Assembly (NCBI RefSeq): GCF_900607235.1
Contig: NZ_LR027850.1
Location: 450,043 to 514,042 of the forward strand
Length of the DNA: 64,000 nucleotides
Direction of reading: 5' to 3'
From: Olivibacter jilunii
GTDB taxonomy: Bacteria > Bacteroidota > Bacteroidia > Sphingobacteriales > Sphingobacteriaceae
Under the pieces are notes generated by a model that was not told where the DNA came from, did no database searches, and was given only the letters and a program-made list of their open reading frames with translations. The first letter of the stretch is position 1. Each line of letters starts with the position of its first letter. Shown in pieces: positions 44,466-53,203 of this stretch. The position numbers and the translations under genes are program-made.

Positions 44466-44820
44466 TAGTTAAGTGGTTGAGTAGAGTTTTATTAGTATTG
44501 AATGATGCCTGCCTGCCGGTGGGCAGGAATTATAAATGATGAACGATGAATATGGTTGAATAGTTGATTAGTCAATTTGAGAATTAGCCGATTATTCGTA
44601 AGTGTTTGCTTTTTTCAGTACTCATGAGCTCCCTACGGTCGGTTAGTCAATGTGATGATGGGGATTGTGTAGCTTAAAGCTTATTGCATATAGCCTACAG
44701 CGTTATAAATTGCCAATTCGTGATAGGGGAAGAGCTTGTGCGACTGAAAGCCAATAGCTGAAAATGAGTGAATGATGAACGAACAGCTTAAAGCTTAGTG
44801 CTTATAGCTTACAGCTAAGA
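44466..44820 (+). repeat. mosaic 3'-end repeat, copy E
   Basis: Starts at the nuoH stop with TAGTTAAGTGGTTGAGTAG (the same word follows the HAD gene at 23192), then a short palindrome, the core ATTATTCGTAAGTGTTTGC with CTCATGAGCTCCCTACGG, and AGCTTAAAGCTTATTGC words up to just before nuoI. It interrupts the nuo operon for 360 nt. Confidence 0.82.
44508..44529. repeat. short GC-rich palindrome
   Basis: CCTGCC pairs with GGCAGG within CTGCCTGCCGGTGGGCAGG. A related sequence, CTTGCCTACCGGCAGG, lies in the feoA leader near 34720. Such CCTGCC/GGCAGG palindromes are common dispersed repeats in Sphingobacteriaceae, from general knowledge. Confidence 0.5.
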
Positions 44821-44826
44821 AGAAAT

Positions 44827-45390
44827 ATGTTAAAAAGAACTTTACATGCGTTTGGAACAGCACTTAAGGGGTTAAGTATTACTCTTAAGCATTTTTTTGC
44901 TGCGCGCAAGGCACGTAAAGAATTGGATATCAAACAGGAAAATTATTTTGAAAAACAAGAAGGGGTTACTACGATTCAATACCCTAAACAGGAAATACCG
45001 ATACCGGAAGTTGCCCGATACCAATTAGATGTTGAGATTGATGATTGCATTGTCTGTGACCTTTGTGCCAAAGCTTGTCCGGTAGACTGCATCAGCATCG
45101 AAGCGATTAAGGCGACAGAGGCCATCGGAAAGACTTCTGACGGAAGTGTGAAGCGCTTATATGCGGCTAAATTCGATATCGATATGGCCAAGTGCATGTA
45201 TTGTGGTTTGTGCACCGTCGTGTGTCCAACAGAATGTATCACCATGACTGATAATTACGATCGGAGCTTTTCAAATTTATCGGACCTGATTTATCAGTTT
45301 TCGGAGATGACGGACGAAGAAATCGAAGAAAAGCGGGCCGAATTGGCGCGTTTTCAAGCTGAAAAGGAGGCGGCAAAACGGAAGTCATGA
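44827..45390 (+). CDS. nuoI: NADH-quinone oxidoreductase subunit I
   Basis: 187 residues. Two [4Fe-4S] motifs of the 8Fe ferredoxin type: CIVCDLCAKACPVDC and CMYCGLCTVVCPTEC, which carry clusters N6a and N6b in complex I. An amphipathic N-terminus (FGTALKGLSITLKHFF) would contact the membrane. The end (EMTDEEIEEKRAELARFQAEK) is a charged helix. The ATGA overlap with nuoJ shows coupled translation. Confidence 0.97.
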   Translation: MLKRTLHAFGTALKGLSITLKHFFAARKARKELDIKQENYFEKQEGVTTIQYPKQEIPIPEVARYQLDVEIDDCIVCDLCAKACPVDCISIEAIKATEAIGKTSDGSVKRLYAAKFDIDMAKCMYCGLCTVVCPTECITMTDNYDRSFSNLSDLIYQFSEMTDEEIEEKRAELARFQAEKEAAKRKS

Positions 45391-45938
45391 ATATAAATCT
45401 TCTTCTATTCTATGTGTTGGCGTTCACTGCCGTAGGATCTGCTATACTGATTGTTTCGATGAAGAATCTAGTACGAAGCCTGTTTCTTTTTTTTGTAACC
45501 CTGTTTGCCGTTGCGGGACTTTACGTGTTTGCGCTTGCTGATTTTGTGGCTGTTACACAGGTAATCGTGTATGTTGGCGGCGTACTGGTATTGATGCTCT
45601 TTGCTTTTATGCTATCAAATAAAGTGCTGTTAAATGATTTGCAGTCAGGGTTTAAGGGGGTATTTTCCATACCTTCCTGGCAGGCTGGAATGGTTTCTCT
45701 TGCGCTGTTTACAGTTCTGTTGACAGTAGTATGGCAAGTGGCGACTAACCAACCGCAATGGATAACGGATGCGAAGGAAAAGCAACTGCTAATACAACAT
45801 CATGACAATACAATACATCATTTAGGAATCAATCTTATGACTCGCTTCATATTACCTTTTGAAGTAGTTTCGATATTTTTAATGATGGCATTAATGGGCG
45901 CTGCTCACCTGGCGAGGAAGGAGAAGCGACTACAGTGA
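45387..45938 (+). CDS. nuoJ: NADH-quinone oxidoreductase subunit J
   Basis: 183 residues, five membrane helices (NLLLFYVLAFTAVGSAILIV; RSLFLFFVTLFAVAGLYVFA; the conserved QVIVYVGGVLVLMLFAFML with the pi-bulge helix). It is a membrane subunit of complex I. It overlaps nuoI by 4 nt and nuoK by 4 nt (GTGA). Confidence 0.96.
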   Translation: MNINLLLFYVLAFTAVGSAILIVSMKNLVRSLFLFFVTLFAVAGLYVFALADFVAVTQVIVYVGGVLVLMLFAFMLSNKVLLNDLQSGFKGVFSIPSWQAGMVSLALFTVLLTVVWQVATNQPQWITDAKEKQLLIQHHDNTIHHLGINLMTRFILPFEVVSIFLMMALMGAAHLARKEKRLQ

Positions 45939-46240
45939 TAAGCCTAAGCCATTTCCTAATCGTCAGTGCCTTATTGTTTTCCACCGGAATGTATGCTGTT
46001 CTCGCAAAGAAGAATGCTATCTTGGTATTGGTTGGTATCGAATTGATGATCAATGCCGCGGTATTGAATTTAGTGGCATTTGGAAGGTATGATGGTACAT
46101 TTTATGGGGGGCAAACTTTTGCTTTATTTGCCATTGTTTTGGCTGCTGCTGCCGTGGCTGTCGCGCTGGCAATTATATTGAATGTATATAAACACTATAA
46201 AAGCATTAACCCTGACGATATTAACGATTTAAAAGATTAA
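45935..46240 (+). CDS. nuoK: NADH-quinone oxidoreductase subunit K
   Basis: 101 residues, three helices. The conserved Glu lies in LVLVGIELMINAAVLNLVAF, and the end is an Ala-rich helix with a second Glu position replaced by A/V-rich sequence. The start is GTG overlapping the nuoJ stop. It is an antiporter-like proton path subunit. Confidence 0.96.
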   Translation: MISLSHFLIVSALLFSTGMYAVLAKKNAILVLVGIELMINAAVLNLVAFGRYDGTFYGGQTFALFAIVLAAAAVAVALAIILNVYKHYKSINPDDINDLKD

Positions 46241-48297
46241 TGGAGCAACTAAATCAGCTATCGATACCTGTTTTGGCGGCACTGATTGTGCTGTTAGCTC
46301 CGCTCTTTTCTTTTTTTGTTTCGGCTATTGCCGGCAAGCGGCTGCGAACCGGAGTGCCTGCTACCGTGGCTATCTCCGTCAGCTTGGTAGCCGCTGTTTT
46401 TGTATTTGTTAGGGTTTGGAATAGGGAACAAATCCATGAACAGCTTTCTTGGTTTCAAATTGGCAACAATACTTTTAGCGCAGGTATACTGTTAAATAAC
46501 TTATCGGCCATCATGTTGTTGCTGGTTTGTGTTATTGCACTGCCGGTTCATATATATTCTATGAAGTATATGAAAGGTGACCCTGGTATTCATCGGTATT
46601 GGCTGTACTTAAGCCTCTTTTGCTTTGCCATGTTAGGACTGGTGATGGCGGATAGCTTGCTACTGATGTACATAGGATGGGAATTGGTTGGCTTTGCCTC
46701 ATACTTGTTAATTGGTTTTTGGTTTACGAAACCGGCTGCCATTAAGGCTAATAAGAAGGCCTTTCTCATTAATAGGATTGGTGATTTAGGTTTTCTAGTA
46801 GGCATAGCGATTATTTATACCCAATTTCAAACACTGGATTTAGTCGCTCTTTTTGGAGATCGAGGAATGGTCAGGGAAGCTTTAAACAATGGGCTCCAAT
46901 GGACATATGACGAACATACCATGCCAGCTATCTGGTTGACGGTCGCAGGAGGAGCGTTTTTTCTTGGAGCAATGGCTAAATCGGCCCAATTTCCATTTCA
47001 TATTTGGTTGCCGGATGCCATGGAGGGCCCTACCTCCGTTTCTTCCCTAATCCATGCGGCTACCATGGTTGCTGCGGGTGTTTTCATGCTGGTGCGAATA
47101 GCTCCCCTTTTCGACGATCAAGTGCTTTTGCTGATTGGCTCGGTTGGTGCTTTTACTGCGCTAATGGCGGCCACAATTGCGTTGACCCAGCAGGACATAA
47201 AAAAAATCCTGGCTTTCTCAACCATTTCACAACTTGGTTTTATGATGGTGGCCATTGGTATTGGTCAATTTGGCGTCGCTATCTTTCATCTTGTGACACA
47301 CGCTTTTTTTAAGTGCTTACTTTTCCTTTCTGCAGGAGCAGTCATACATGAGATGCAACATTTGAAGGCAAAACATAACCTTACGATAGACCCACAGGAT
47401 ATTCGGAATATGGGCGGATTAAAGAAATATATGCCGCAGACTTTTCGATTGACCTTGGTAGCTGCGCTTGCTTTGGCAGGTCTACCTTTGACGGCAGGTT
47501 ATCTATCAAAAGACGCTATCCTGATATTTTCTTTTGAGTGGTCTGAGTGGCAAGTTGCTTGGTGGAAGCTGATACCAATATCGTTGTTAATTACCAGTGC
47601 GCTAACTGCTTTCTATATCGCTAGGTTGGTTTTCAAGGTCTTTTACGGTAAGCTGCGGCTTGAAGAAAATAATAAAAATGTATACCAGCCTCATGAAGCG
47701 CCTAAGGTTATGTTGTTTCCTATGTTGTTTCTGGGCTTGTGTTCGCTATTTCCACTGTTTTCATACAATCCGTTAATTTTTGAAGATACTTGGCTGATCA
47801 AAGGTTTTGAGTTGCCGGAAACGTTGGAAAGAGTCAATATATATCATACAGTAATTCCTGCAGCAGTTAACGGGCTGGCTATTGTAATGATTTTCATAGC
47901 TTGGAGATGGTATGCAAAAGGAAGATATCCAAAAGTAGGTCTTCAGGGGTCTTTGTACCGGTTTTCCTTTTCTCAATGGTATCTAAATCTAATCTATGAA
48001 AAAGGATTGGTGAAACCCCTGCTTGGTCTTTCAAAGATTTTATATGCGATAGATCGTGTCGTAATTGACGGCGTTGTAGGAGCGGCTACAGGCTTTATAC
48101 GTTCGCTTGCCAATTTTGCACAATGGCTTGATCGCTACTTCGTGGACGCTATTGTTAATGGTTTGGGAAAAGGCGCTTTTTTAATGGGAGGAGTATTACG
48201 TGGCTCCAGAAAGGGGAAAATACAATACTATATATTTAGTATGTTTTTAGTTTTATTAATTGTGTTATTTGTTGGATTAAAAGTTTTTAATCCTTAA
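46240..48297 (+). CDS. nuoL: NADH-quinone oxidoreductase subunit L
   Basis: 685 residues, antiporter-like. Key segments: YIGWELVGFASYLLIGFW with the conserved Glu, GAMAKSAQFPFHIWLPDAMEGPTSVSSLIHAATMVAAG (conserved Lys), and THAFFKCLLFLSAGAVIHEM. The C-terminal region with SRKGKIQYYIFSMFLVLLIVL includes the lateral helix and last helix. It overlaps the nuoK stop by 1 nt (TAATG). Confidence 0.97.
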   Translation: MEQLNQLSIPVLAALIVLLAPLFSFFVSAIAGKRLRTGVPATVAISVSLVAAVFVFVRVWNREQIHEQLSWFQIGNNTFSAGILLNNLSAIMLLLVCVIALPVHIYSMKYMKGDPGIHRYWLYLSLFCFAMLGLVMADSLLLMYIGWELVGFASYLLIGFWFTKPAAIKANKKAFLINRIGDLGFLVGIAIIYTQFQTLDLVALFGDRGMVREALNNGLQWTYDEHTMPAIWLTVAGGAFFLGAMAKSAQFPFHIWLPDAMEGPTSVSSLIHAATMVAAGVFMLVRIAPLFDDQVLLLIGSVGAFTALMAATIALTQQDIKKILAFSTISQLGFMMVAIGIGQFGVAIFHLVTHAFFKCLLFLSAGAVIHEMQHLKAKHNLTIDPQDIRNMGGLKKYMPQTFRLTLVAALALAGLPLTAGYLSKDAILIFSFEWSEWQVAWWKLIPISLLITSALTAFYIARLVFKVFYGKLRLEENNKNVYQPHEAPKVMLFPMLFLGLCSLFPLFSYNPLIFEDTWLIKGFELPETLERVNIYHTVIPAAVNGLAIVMIFIAWRWYAKGRYPKVGLQGSLYRFSFSQWYLNLIYEKGLVKPLLGLSKILYAIDRVVIDGVVGAATGFIRSLANFAQWLDRYFVDAIVNGLGKGAFLMGGVLRGSRKGKIQYYIFSMFLVLLIVLFVGLKVFNP

Positions 48298-48306
48298 CCT
48301 GAAAAT

Positions 48307-49911
48307 ATGAGCTTATTGTCTGTCTTAATCTTCTTGCCCCTATGTGCTGCTCTGTTTGTATTGCTGATACCTACGGCATATAAAACGATATATAAGTATA
48401 TAGCGGTAAGCATAAGTGTAATACAGCTATTGCTTGCCGCTTATATGTACGCTTCCTTTGATGGGAAGTTACCTGGGGTTTCCGCTTTGGAGAGTTATCA
48501 GTTTGTGGAAAAACTTCCATGGATCAGGCTGGAGCTGGGTAGTTTAGGAAGCTTGGAGGTCGACTATTTCGTTGGCGTGGATGGCTTTTCCGTGCTGTTT
48601 TTGTTTCTTACCGCTCTGGTTATGCTGATAGCGGTAATCGCTTCATGGAAAATCGATAAGCAACTGAAGGGATTCTTCTCCCTCTTATTACTGCTAAATA
48701 CCGCAGTTATGGGCGTTTTTGTTGCGCTCGACTTTTTCCTGTTTTACGTGTTTTACGAAGTCATGCTACTACCTCTGTATTTTCTTATCGGTATTTGGGG
48801 CGGGGTAAGGAGAGAATATGCGGCTATTAAGTTCTTTTTGTATACCTTATTTGGATCAGTTTTCATGTTGCTGGTCATGGTAGGCTTATATTTTTCGGTT
48901 ACCGACCCCGTCACCGGCAATCATACCTTCAATTTGTTACACATGATGGATGGTAAGAACTACGTCGATGGCGCTCTATTCTCCTGGATCGGTAACTATC
49001 AGTTGTTCGGAATATCGGCTCGACTGCTCGGATTTATTATCCTCTTCATCGCTTTTGCAATTAAGGTTCCTATCGTGCCGCTGCATACGTGGTTGCCCGA
49101 TGCGCACGTAGAGGCACCAACTCCAATATCTATTATACTGGCCGGCATATTGTTGAAGGTGGGAGGCTATGGCATCATCAGGATATGCTATAGTATATTT
49201 CCTGATATTGCGTTCAACGGTTCGTGGTGGATAGGTTTGATCGGTGTAGTCTCAATCATTTATGGGGCACTGAACGCGTTGGCGCAGCAAGACCTGAAAA
49301 GGTTGGTAGCCTATTCTTCCGTTTCTCATATGGGATTTGTACTCTTGGGACTTGCATCATTGACACCGGAAGGGATTAGTGGGGCAATGTTTCAAATGAT
49401 CAGCCATGGATTTTTGTCCGCTATGTTATTTTTCCTCGTGGGGGTTTTGTATGATCGCGTGCACGATCGGATGATCTATAATTTTAGAGGTTTGGCCTCT
49501 ATCATGCCAAAATACACGGCTTTCGTGGCGATCGCTTTTTTTGCATCATTAGGACTTCCCGGTTTTTCTGCTTTTATCGCTGAAGCTTTTACGATTATTG
49601 GCGCGTTTAACGCTGAGAGCGTTAATGGTCTTCTACCTAGGTGGATGGCTATTGGTGGAGCGGTAGGTATTCTATTAAGCGCCGCTTATTTTTTGTGGAC
49701 TTTGCAACGTATGTTTTTTGGGCATACGCGTCTAAAGGGAGGAAGCCAATGGGAGGCTGCATTGACGGATGTTGGTCGGCGAGAAACGTGGGCACTGGTT
49801 CCAATGGTTCTATTAGCCTTGTTATTTGGCATTATGCCATCCCTTGTTTTTGACAAGATAAATGCTTCCGTACTTTCTTTAATCGAACTGGTCAGTCGCG
49901 TAAATCATTAG
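48307..49911 (+). CDS. nuoM: NADH-quinone oxidoreductase subunit M
   Basis: 534 residues, antiporter-like. FYVFYEVMLLPLYFLIGIWG holds the conserved Glu; AFAIKVPIVPLHTWLPDAHVEAPTPISIILAGILLKVGGYG holds the Lys, and DLKRLVAYSSVSHMGFVLLG follows. The start is 10 nt after the nuoL stop. It ends 1 nt into the nuoN start. Confidence 0.97.
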   Translation: MSLLSVLIFLPLCAALFVLLIPTAYKTIYKYIAVSISVIQLLLAAYMYASFDGKLPGVSALESYQFVEKLPWIRLELGSLGSLEVDYFVGVDGFSVLFLFLTALVMLIAVIASWKIDKQLKGFFSLLLLLNTAVMGVFVALDFFLFYVFYEVMLLPLYFLIGIWGGVRREYAAIKFFLYTLFGSVFMLLVMVGLYFSVTDPVTGNHTFNLLHMMDGKNYVDGALFSWIGNYQLFGISARLLGFIILFIAFAIKVPIVPLHTWLPDAHVEAPTPISIILAGILLKVGGYGIIRICYSIFPDIAFNGSWWIGLIGVVSIIYGALNALAQQDLKRLVAYSSVSHMGFVLLGLASLTPEGISGAMFQMISHGFLSAMLFFLVGVLYDRVHDRMIYNFRGLASIMPKYTAFVAIAFFASLGLPGFSAFIAEAFTIIGAFNAESVNGLLPRWMAIGGAVGILLSAAYFLWTLQRMFFGHTRLKGGSQWEAALTDVGRRETWALVPMVLLALLFGIMPSLVFDKINASVLSLIELVSRVNH

Positions 49912-51410
49912 TGTTGTTTATGAGAGCGTATATTCCGCAAATCAGTAATTTGTTAAATGGCGTTTGGGAAGGGTTGCCTTTCCTTTTGCCCGAATTTATA
50001 TTGACGATTACTTTTCTCATGACTATTTTCTCAGGCATTGCACAGAAGGAAAAATCCACGCTTACTTGGTGTTTTACTTTCATAGGTATAACCTTGGCTG
50101 GTATTACCGCAGTTATGCAGCGCTTTTCTCCTGCTGTTGAACCCGTTTTTTTCGGAATGATTCTACCGGATACGCATGGAGCAACACTCAAAGCACTTGT
50201 TAGTGTAGTTTGCTTACTGTTTTGTGTGTTCGTGTATTATAATCAGCCGCTGAGAAAGCACCCAAAGAAAATAGATGATTTACTGAGCGTACTGTTAGCG
50301 ATTCATATTGGCTTAAATTTAATGGTTGTTGCGGTGAATTGGCTGATGGCTTATATAACAATAGAAATGGTATCCATAGGTTCCTATATTATGGTGGCTT
50401 ATTTATCGAGGAATAATAAGCAGAGTGAGGCCGCCATGAAATATGTTTTGTTCGGCACGGTTTGCTCAGCGATTATGCTGTATGGACTTTCTTTTTTTTA
50501 TGGATATACCGGAAGTCTCAATTTCGTTGACCCGAAACATTTAGCCAGCTTGACGAGCATGCCGCTCCCCGTGTTTATCGTTGCCGCACTTTTTGTATTA
50601 ACGGGCATCGGGTTTAAACTATCCTTTGTTCCTTTTCACTTTTGGAGTCCGGATGTTTATCAGGGAGCAGCTACGCCGGTGACCGCTTTTTTGTCAACGG
50701 CTCCAAAAGTAGGTGCAATTATGCTTTTAGGACGCTTTGTTTTAGCTTGGTCTCAAAGCACAATAGCATTACCGATGCCGCTGTTTTACCTGTTGGCTGT
50801 CGTCGCTATAATTAGTATGCTTTTAGGGAATCTAGTGGCGATTAGACAAAGTAATATGAAGCGGATGATGGCTTATTCATCCATTGGACACACAGGTTTT
50901 CTGGTTATGATTATATTAACGGATGCTGAGCGTTCATTTCCGATTCTTTTTTTCTTTTTGGTTTCTTATGTGGTAATGAATATGGGCGTGTTTATGCTTG
51001 CCGATTATTTGGAAGAAAAGTTTGGTTTTACGGAAATTACGCAATACGAAGGACTTGGGAGATCAAATCCGTTAATTATGGGCGTGTTAACCTTATTTAT
51101 GGTGTCACTCGTCGGCTTACCACCGACAGTAGGTTTCGTCGCTAAATTGCTTACCTTTTCGGCTGTACTTAATGCCTATGAAAGCAACGCAAATCCGGTT
51201 TGGCTATTTCTATTGATTACCGGGGCCATAACTACTGTTGTAGCCTTATTCTTTTATTTCAAAATTCCCCTACAAGCTTTTCTAAAAAATACAAACATGG
51301 AACCGAAGCAGTCCGGAACAATGAACGGCTTGCTTATTGTAGCCTTTCTTTTATGCTTGTTAACGCTTCTGTTTGGAATATTCCCCGCTTTTCTGCTTGA
51401 TTTACTTTAA
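49911..51410 (+). CDS. nuoN: NADH-quinone oxidoreductase subunit N
   Basis: 499 residues, the third antiporter-like subunit and usually the last gene of the operon, as here. Seen: AYITIEMVSIGSYIMVAYL, KLSFVPFHFWSPDVYQGAATPVTAFLSTAPKVG and MKRMMAYSSIGHTGFLVM. The start is GTG 49911 overlapping the nuoM stop, or ATG 49920; both keep the family N-terminus. No further gene follows for 230 nt. Confidence 0.96.
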   Translation: MLFMRAYIPQISNLLNGVWEGLPFLLPEFILTITFLMTIFSGIAQKEKSTLTWCFTFIGITLAGITAVMQRFSPAVEPVFFGMILPDTHGATLKALVSVVCLLFCVFVYYNQPLRKHPKKIDDLLSVLLAIHIGLNLMVVAVNWLMAYITIEMVSIGSYIMVAYLSRNNKQSEAAMKYVLFGTVCSAIMLYGLSFFYGYTGSLNFVDPKHLASLTSMPLPVFIVAALFVLTGIGFKLSFVPFHFWSPDVYQGAATPVTAFLSTAPKVGAIMLLGRFVLAWSQSTIALPMPLFYLLAVVAIISMLLGNLVAIRQSNMKRMMAYSSIGHTGFLVMIILTDAERSFPILFFFLVSYVVMNMGVFMLADYLEEKFGFTEITQYEGLGRSNPLIMGVLTLFMVSLVGLPPTVGFVAKLLTFSAVLNAYESNANPVWLFLLITGAITTVVALFFYFKIPLQAFLKNTNMEPKQSGTMNGLLIVAFLLCLLTLLFGIFPAFLLDLL

Positions 51411-51479
51411 AACTAGCGTTTTTGATTAAATAAGTAGTTGGCAAGCATTCCGGTCCCTGCGTATGACTAGTTAATCGAT

Positions 51480-51690
51480 TTTAAACCGCTCTCTTTTTTT
51501 ATTGTTTTCTCCACTTTCTTTTTTGTTCTTTTTTGTTTGCTGTTTTTTACTCGAAAATCAATTCATTCTGTGTTGTTTTTGCTGTGGTTTTGTGTTTTTG
51601 TGTATGTTTTTCTTTTTATTTTGTGTTATTTCTAATTTATTTTGATTTTTTGTATTAAAAAAATACAAATATGTGTTTTGTTTTTGAAAT
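51480..51690 (+). other. T-rich strand-asymmetric stretch before amt
   Basis: Between nuoN and amt the plus strand is overwhelmingly T with G interspersed and few A or C. At its end TTTGTATT (51649-51656) pairs with AATACAAA (51662-51669). It may terminate nuo transcripts, form unusual DNA structure, or be the amt control region. Confidence 0.5.
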
Positions 51691-51696
51691 ATTGTA

Positions 51697-51704
51697 TATA
51701 TTTG
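51697..51704 (+). promoter_or_regulatory. -7 box TATATTTG before amt
   Basis: Fits TAnnTTTG; TTTG at 51677-51680 is a possible -33 element, a little close. It supports ATG 51729 as the start, with a leader of about 18 nt. Confidence 0.6.
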
Positions 51705-51728
51705 GCCCAACTTATGTTAAAATATAAT

Positions 51729-53048
51729 ATGAATTCGAAAAAATCAACTGTTCCTTTTATTTTTCTTTTGCTTGTAGTGCTGTTAGCGCTAATTTTTCCA
51801 TCAGTTCCTCTGTCTGGGGGTGGAGCTACTGCGGAATACGATGGTGCAGATGTGGCATGGATGCTAACGTCTACCGCTTTAGTATTGATCATGACTCCGG
51901 GATTGGCCTTTTTTTATGGGGGGATGGTGAAGAAAAAGAATGTAATTTCGACCATGCTGCAAAGTTTTATCTGTATGTGCATCGTGGCCGTTATTTGGGT
52001 CGTATTCGGTTTTAGTCTGGTATTTGGCGAATCATGGCACGGAATCGTCGGAAATCCCTGCACCTTTTTTATGTTTAAGGGCGTGTTGGACGGACCAAAT
52101 TGGGTGGGAGCTCCTACTATTCCTTTGGCCGTCTTTGCTATGTATCAATTAAAATTCGCAATCATCACACCTGCGCTTATAACAGGAGCTTTCGCTGAAC
52201 GTATTCGGTTTACTTCCTATATTTTATTTGTTTGTTTATTTTTCGTCTTTATATATGCTCCTTTAGCGCATGCCACCTGGCATCCCGAAGGTCTGCTGGC
52301 AAGCATGGGGGTGTTAGACTTTGCAGGGGGGACGGTGGTGCATATGTCGGCCGGTGTAACTGCATTCATGTCTGCCATTTTCTTGAAGAGGGGGAATAGC
52401 AATGGACATGATCCCGCCCGTGTTACTTATGTTTTAATTGGTATGGGGCTATTATGGTTCGGATGGTTTGGTTTTAATGCAGGTTCTGCTTTTGGAGCAA
52501 ATCACCTGGCTGCTTCAGCCCTAGCCACAACCACTACAGCATCGGCTGCTGCGGCACTGGCTTGGATCTTTTTTGACGCGGCACGGGGGAAGAAGCCTTC
52601 CGCTTTGGGCGTTTCAATCGGCGTAGTAGTCGGTTTGGTTGCCATTACCCCAGCGGCGGGCTTTGTTACGGTTCCGCATTCGTTGATTATAGGGGTTGTG
52701 ACGGCAATTATATGTAATTTACTGGTTGAATGGCGTACTACACGTTCGAATGTGGATGATACGTTGGATGTTTTTCCAAGTCATGGTGTTGGCGGAATGG
52801 TTGGTATGTTGCTAACAGGCGTTTTTGCTTCAAAGCACGTTAACCCAATAGTGGCCACCGATGGGTTGTTTTTTGGCGAAACCTCCTTGTTTTGGGCGCA
52901 ACTTATAGGATTGATAGGGTCTGTAGCCTATACATTTATTGTAGCATTTGTTTTATTGCGTGTGACAAACGCGATCAGCAAGTTACGTGTTTCTCCTGAA
53001 GAGGAGGAAATGGGATTAGATATTAGTCAACATGGTGAGAAACTCTAA
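51729..53048 (+). CDS. amt: ammonium transporter
   Basis: 439 residues from ATG 51729 (the frame extends to 51642 but crosses the promoter). Eleven membrane helices are expected. The signature DFAGGTVVHMSAGVTAFMSA, the pore His residues in LAHATWHPEG/GGTVVHM and FPSHGVGGMVGML, and the N-terminal ALVLIMTPGLAFFYGGMVKKKN are present. An N-terminal signal-like helix precedes. It carries ammonium/ammonia inward. No glnK (PII) gene is adjacent, which is unusual since amt and glnK are commonly linked. Confidence 0.96.
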   Translation: MNSKKSTVPFIFLLLVVLLALIFPSVPLSGGGATAEYDGADVAWMLTSTALVLIMTPGLAFFYGGMVKKKNVISTMLQSFICMCIVAVIWVVFGFSLVFGESWHGIVGNPCTFFMFKGVLDGPNWVGAPTIPLAVFAMYQLKFAIITPALITGAFAERIRFTSYILFVCLFFVFIYAPLAHATWHPEGLLASMGVLDFAGGTVVHMSAGVTAFMSAIFLKRGNSNGHDPARVTYVLIGMGLLWFGWFGFNAGSAFGANHLAASALATTTTASAAAALAWIFFDAARGKKPSALGVSIGVVVGLVAITPAAGFVTVPHSLIIGVVTAIICNLLVEWRTTRSNVDDTLDVFPSHGVGGMVGMLLTGVFASKHVNPIVATDGLFFGETSLFWAQLIGLIGSVAYTFIVAFVLLRVTNAISKLRVSPEEEEMGLDISQHGEKL

Positions 53049-53090
53049 TTAACCAAACCAATATCTTCAGACAGCAGTGTTTGAATCAGT

Positions 53091-53123
53091 GAGCCTCTTG
53101 ATGGGAGAGGCTCCAATTTTTTT
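53091..53123 (+). terminator. rho-independent terminator after amt
   Basis: GAGCCTCT (53091-53098) pairs perfectly with AGAGGCTC (53106-53113), then CCAATTTTTTT. Confidence 0.88.
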
Positions 53124-53156
53124 ACATAGGGGTGTTTATTTTTAGGTCGCTTTCTT

Positions 53157-53186
53157 TTTGCAAAGTTGTTTAAATATGTAATTTTG
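53157..53186 (+). promoter_or_regulatory. promoter of the purF-like gene
   Basis: TTTG (53157-53160), 18 nt, TAATTTTG (53179-53186): the best match in the window to the Bacteroidota -33/-7 promoter. The leader would be about 12 nt. Confidence 0.75.
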
Positions 53187-53203
53187 CATGCTCAATTCCA
53201 ACT

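Noticed and set aside
43389-51410. Transfer of the nuo block from elsewhere
   Set aside because: Codon use and sequence type look like the neighbours; the odd context is better explained by rearrangement at repeats.
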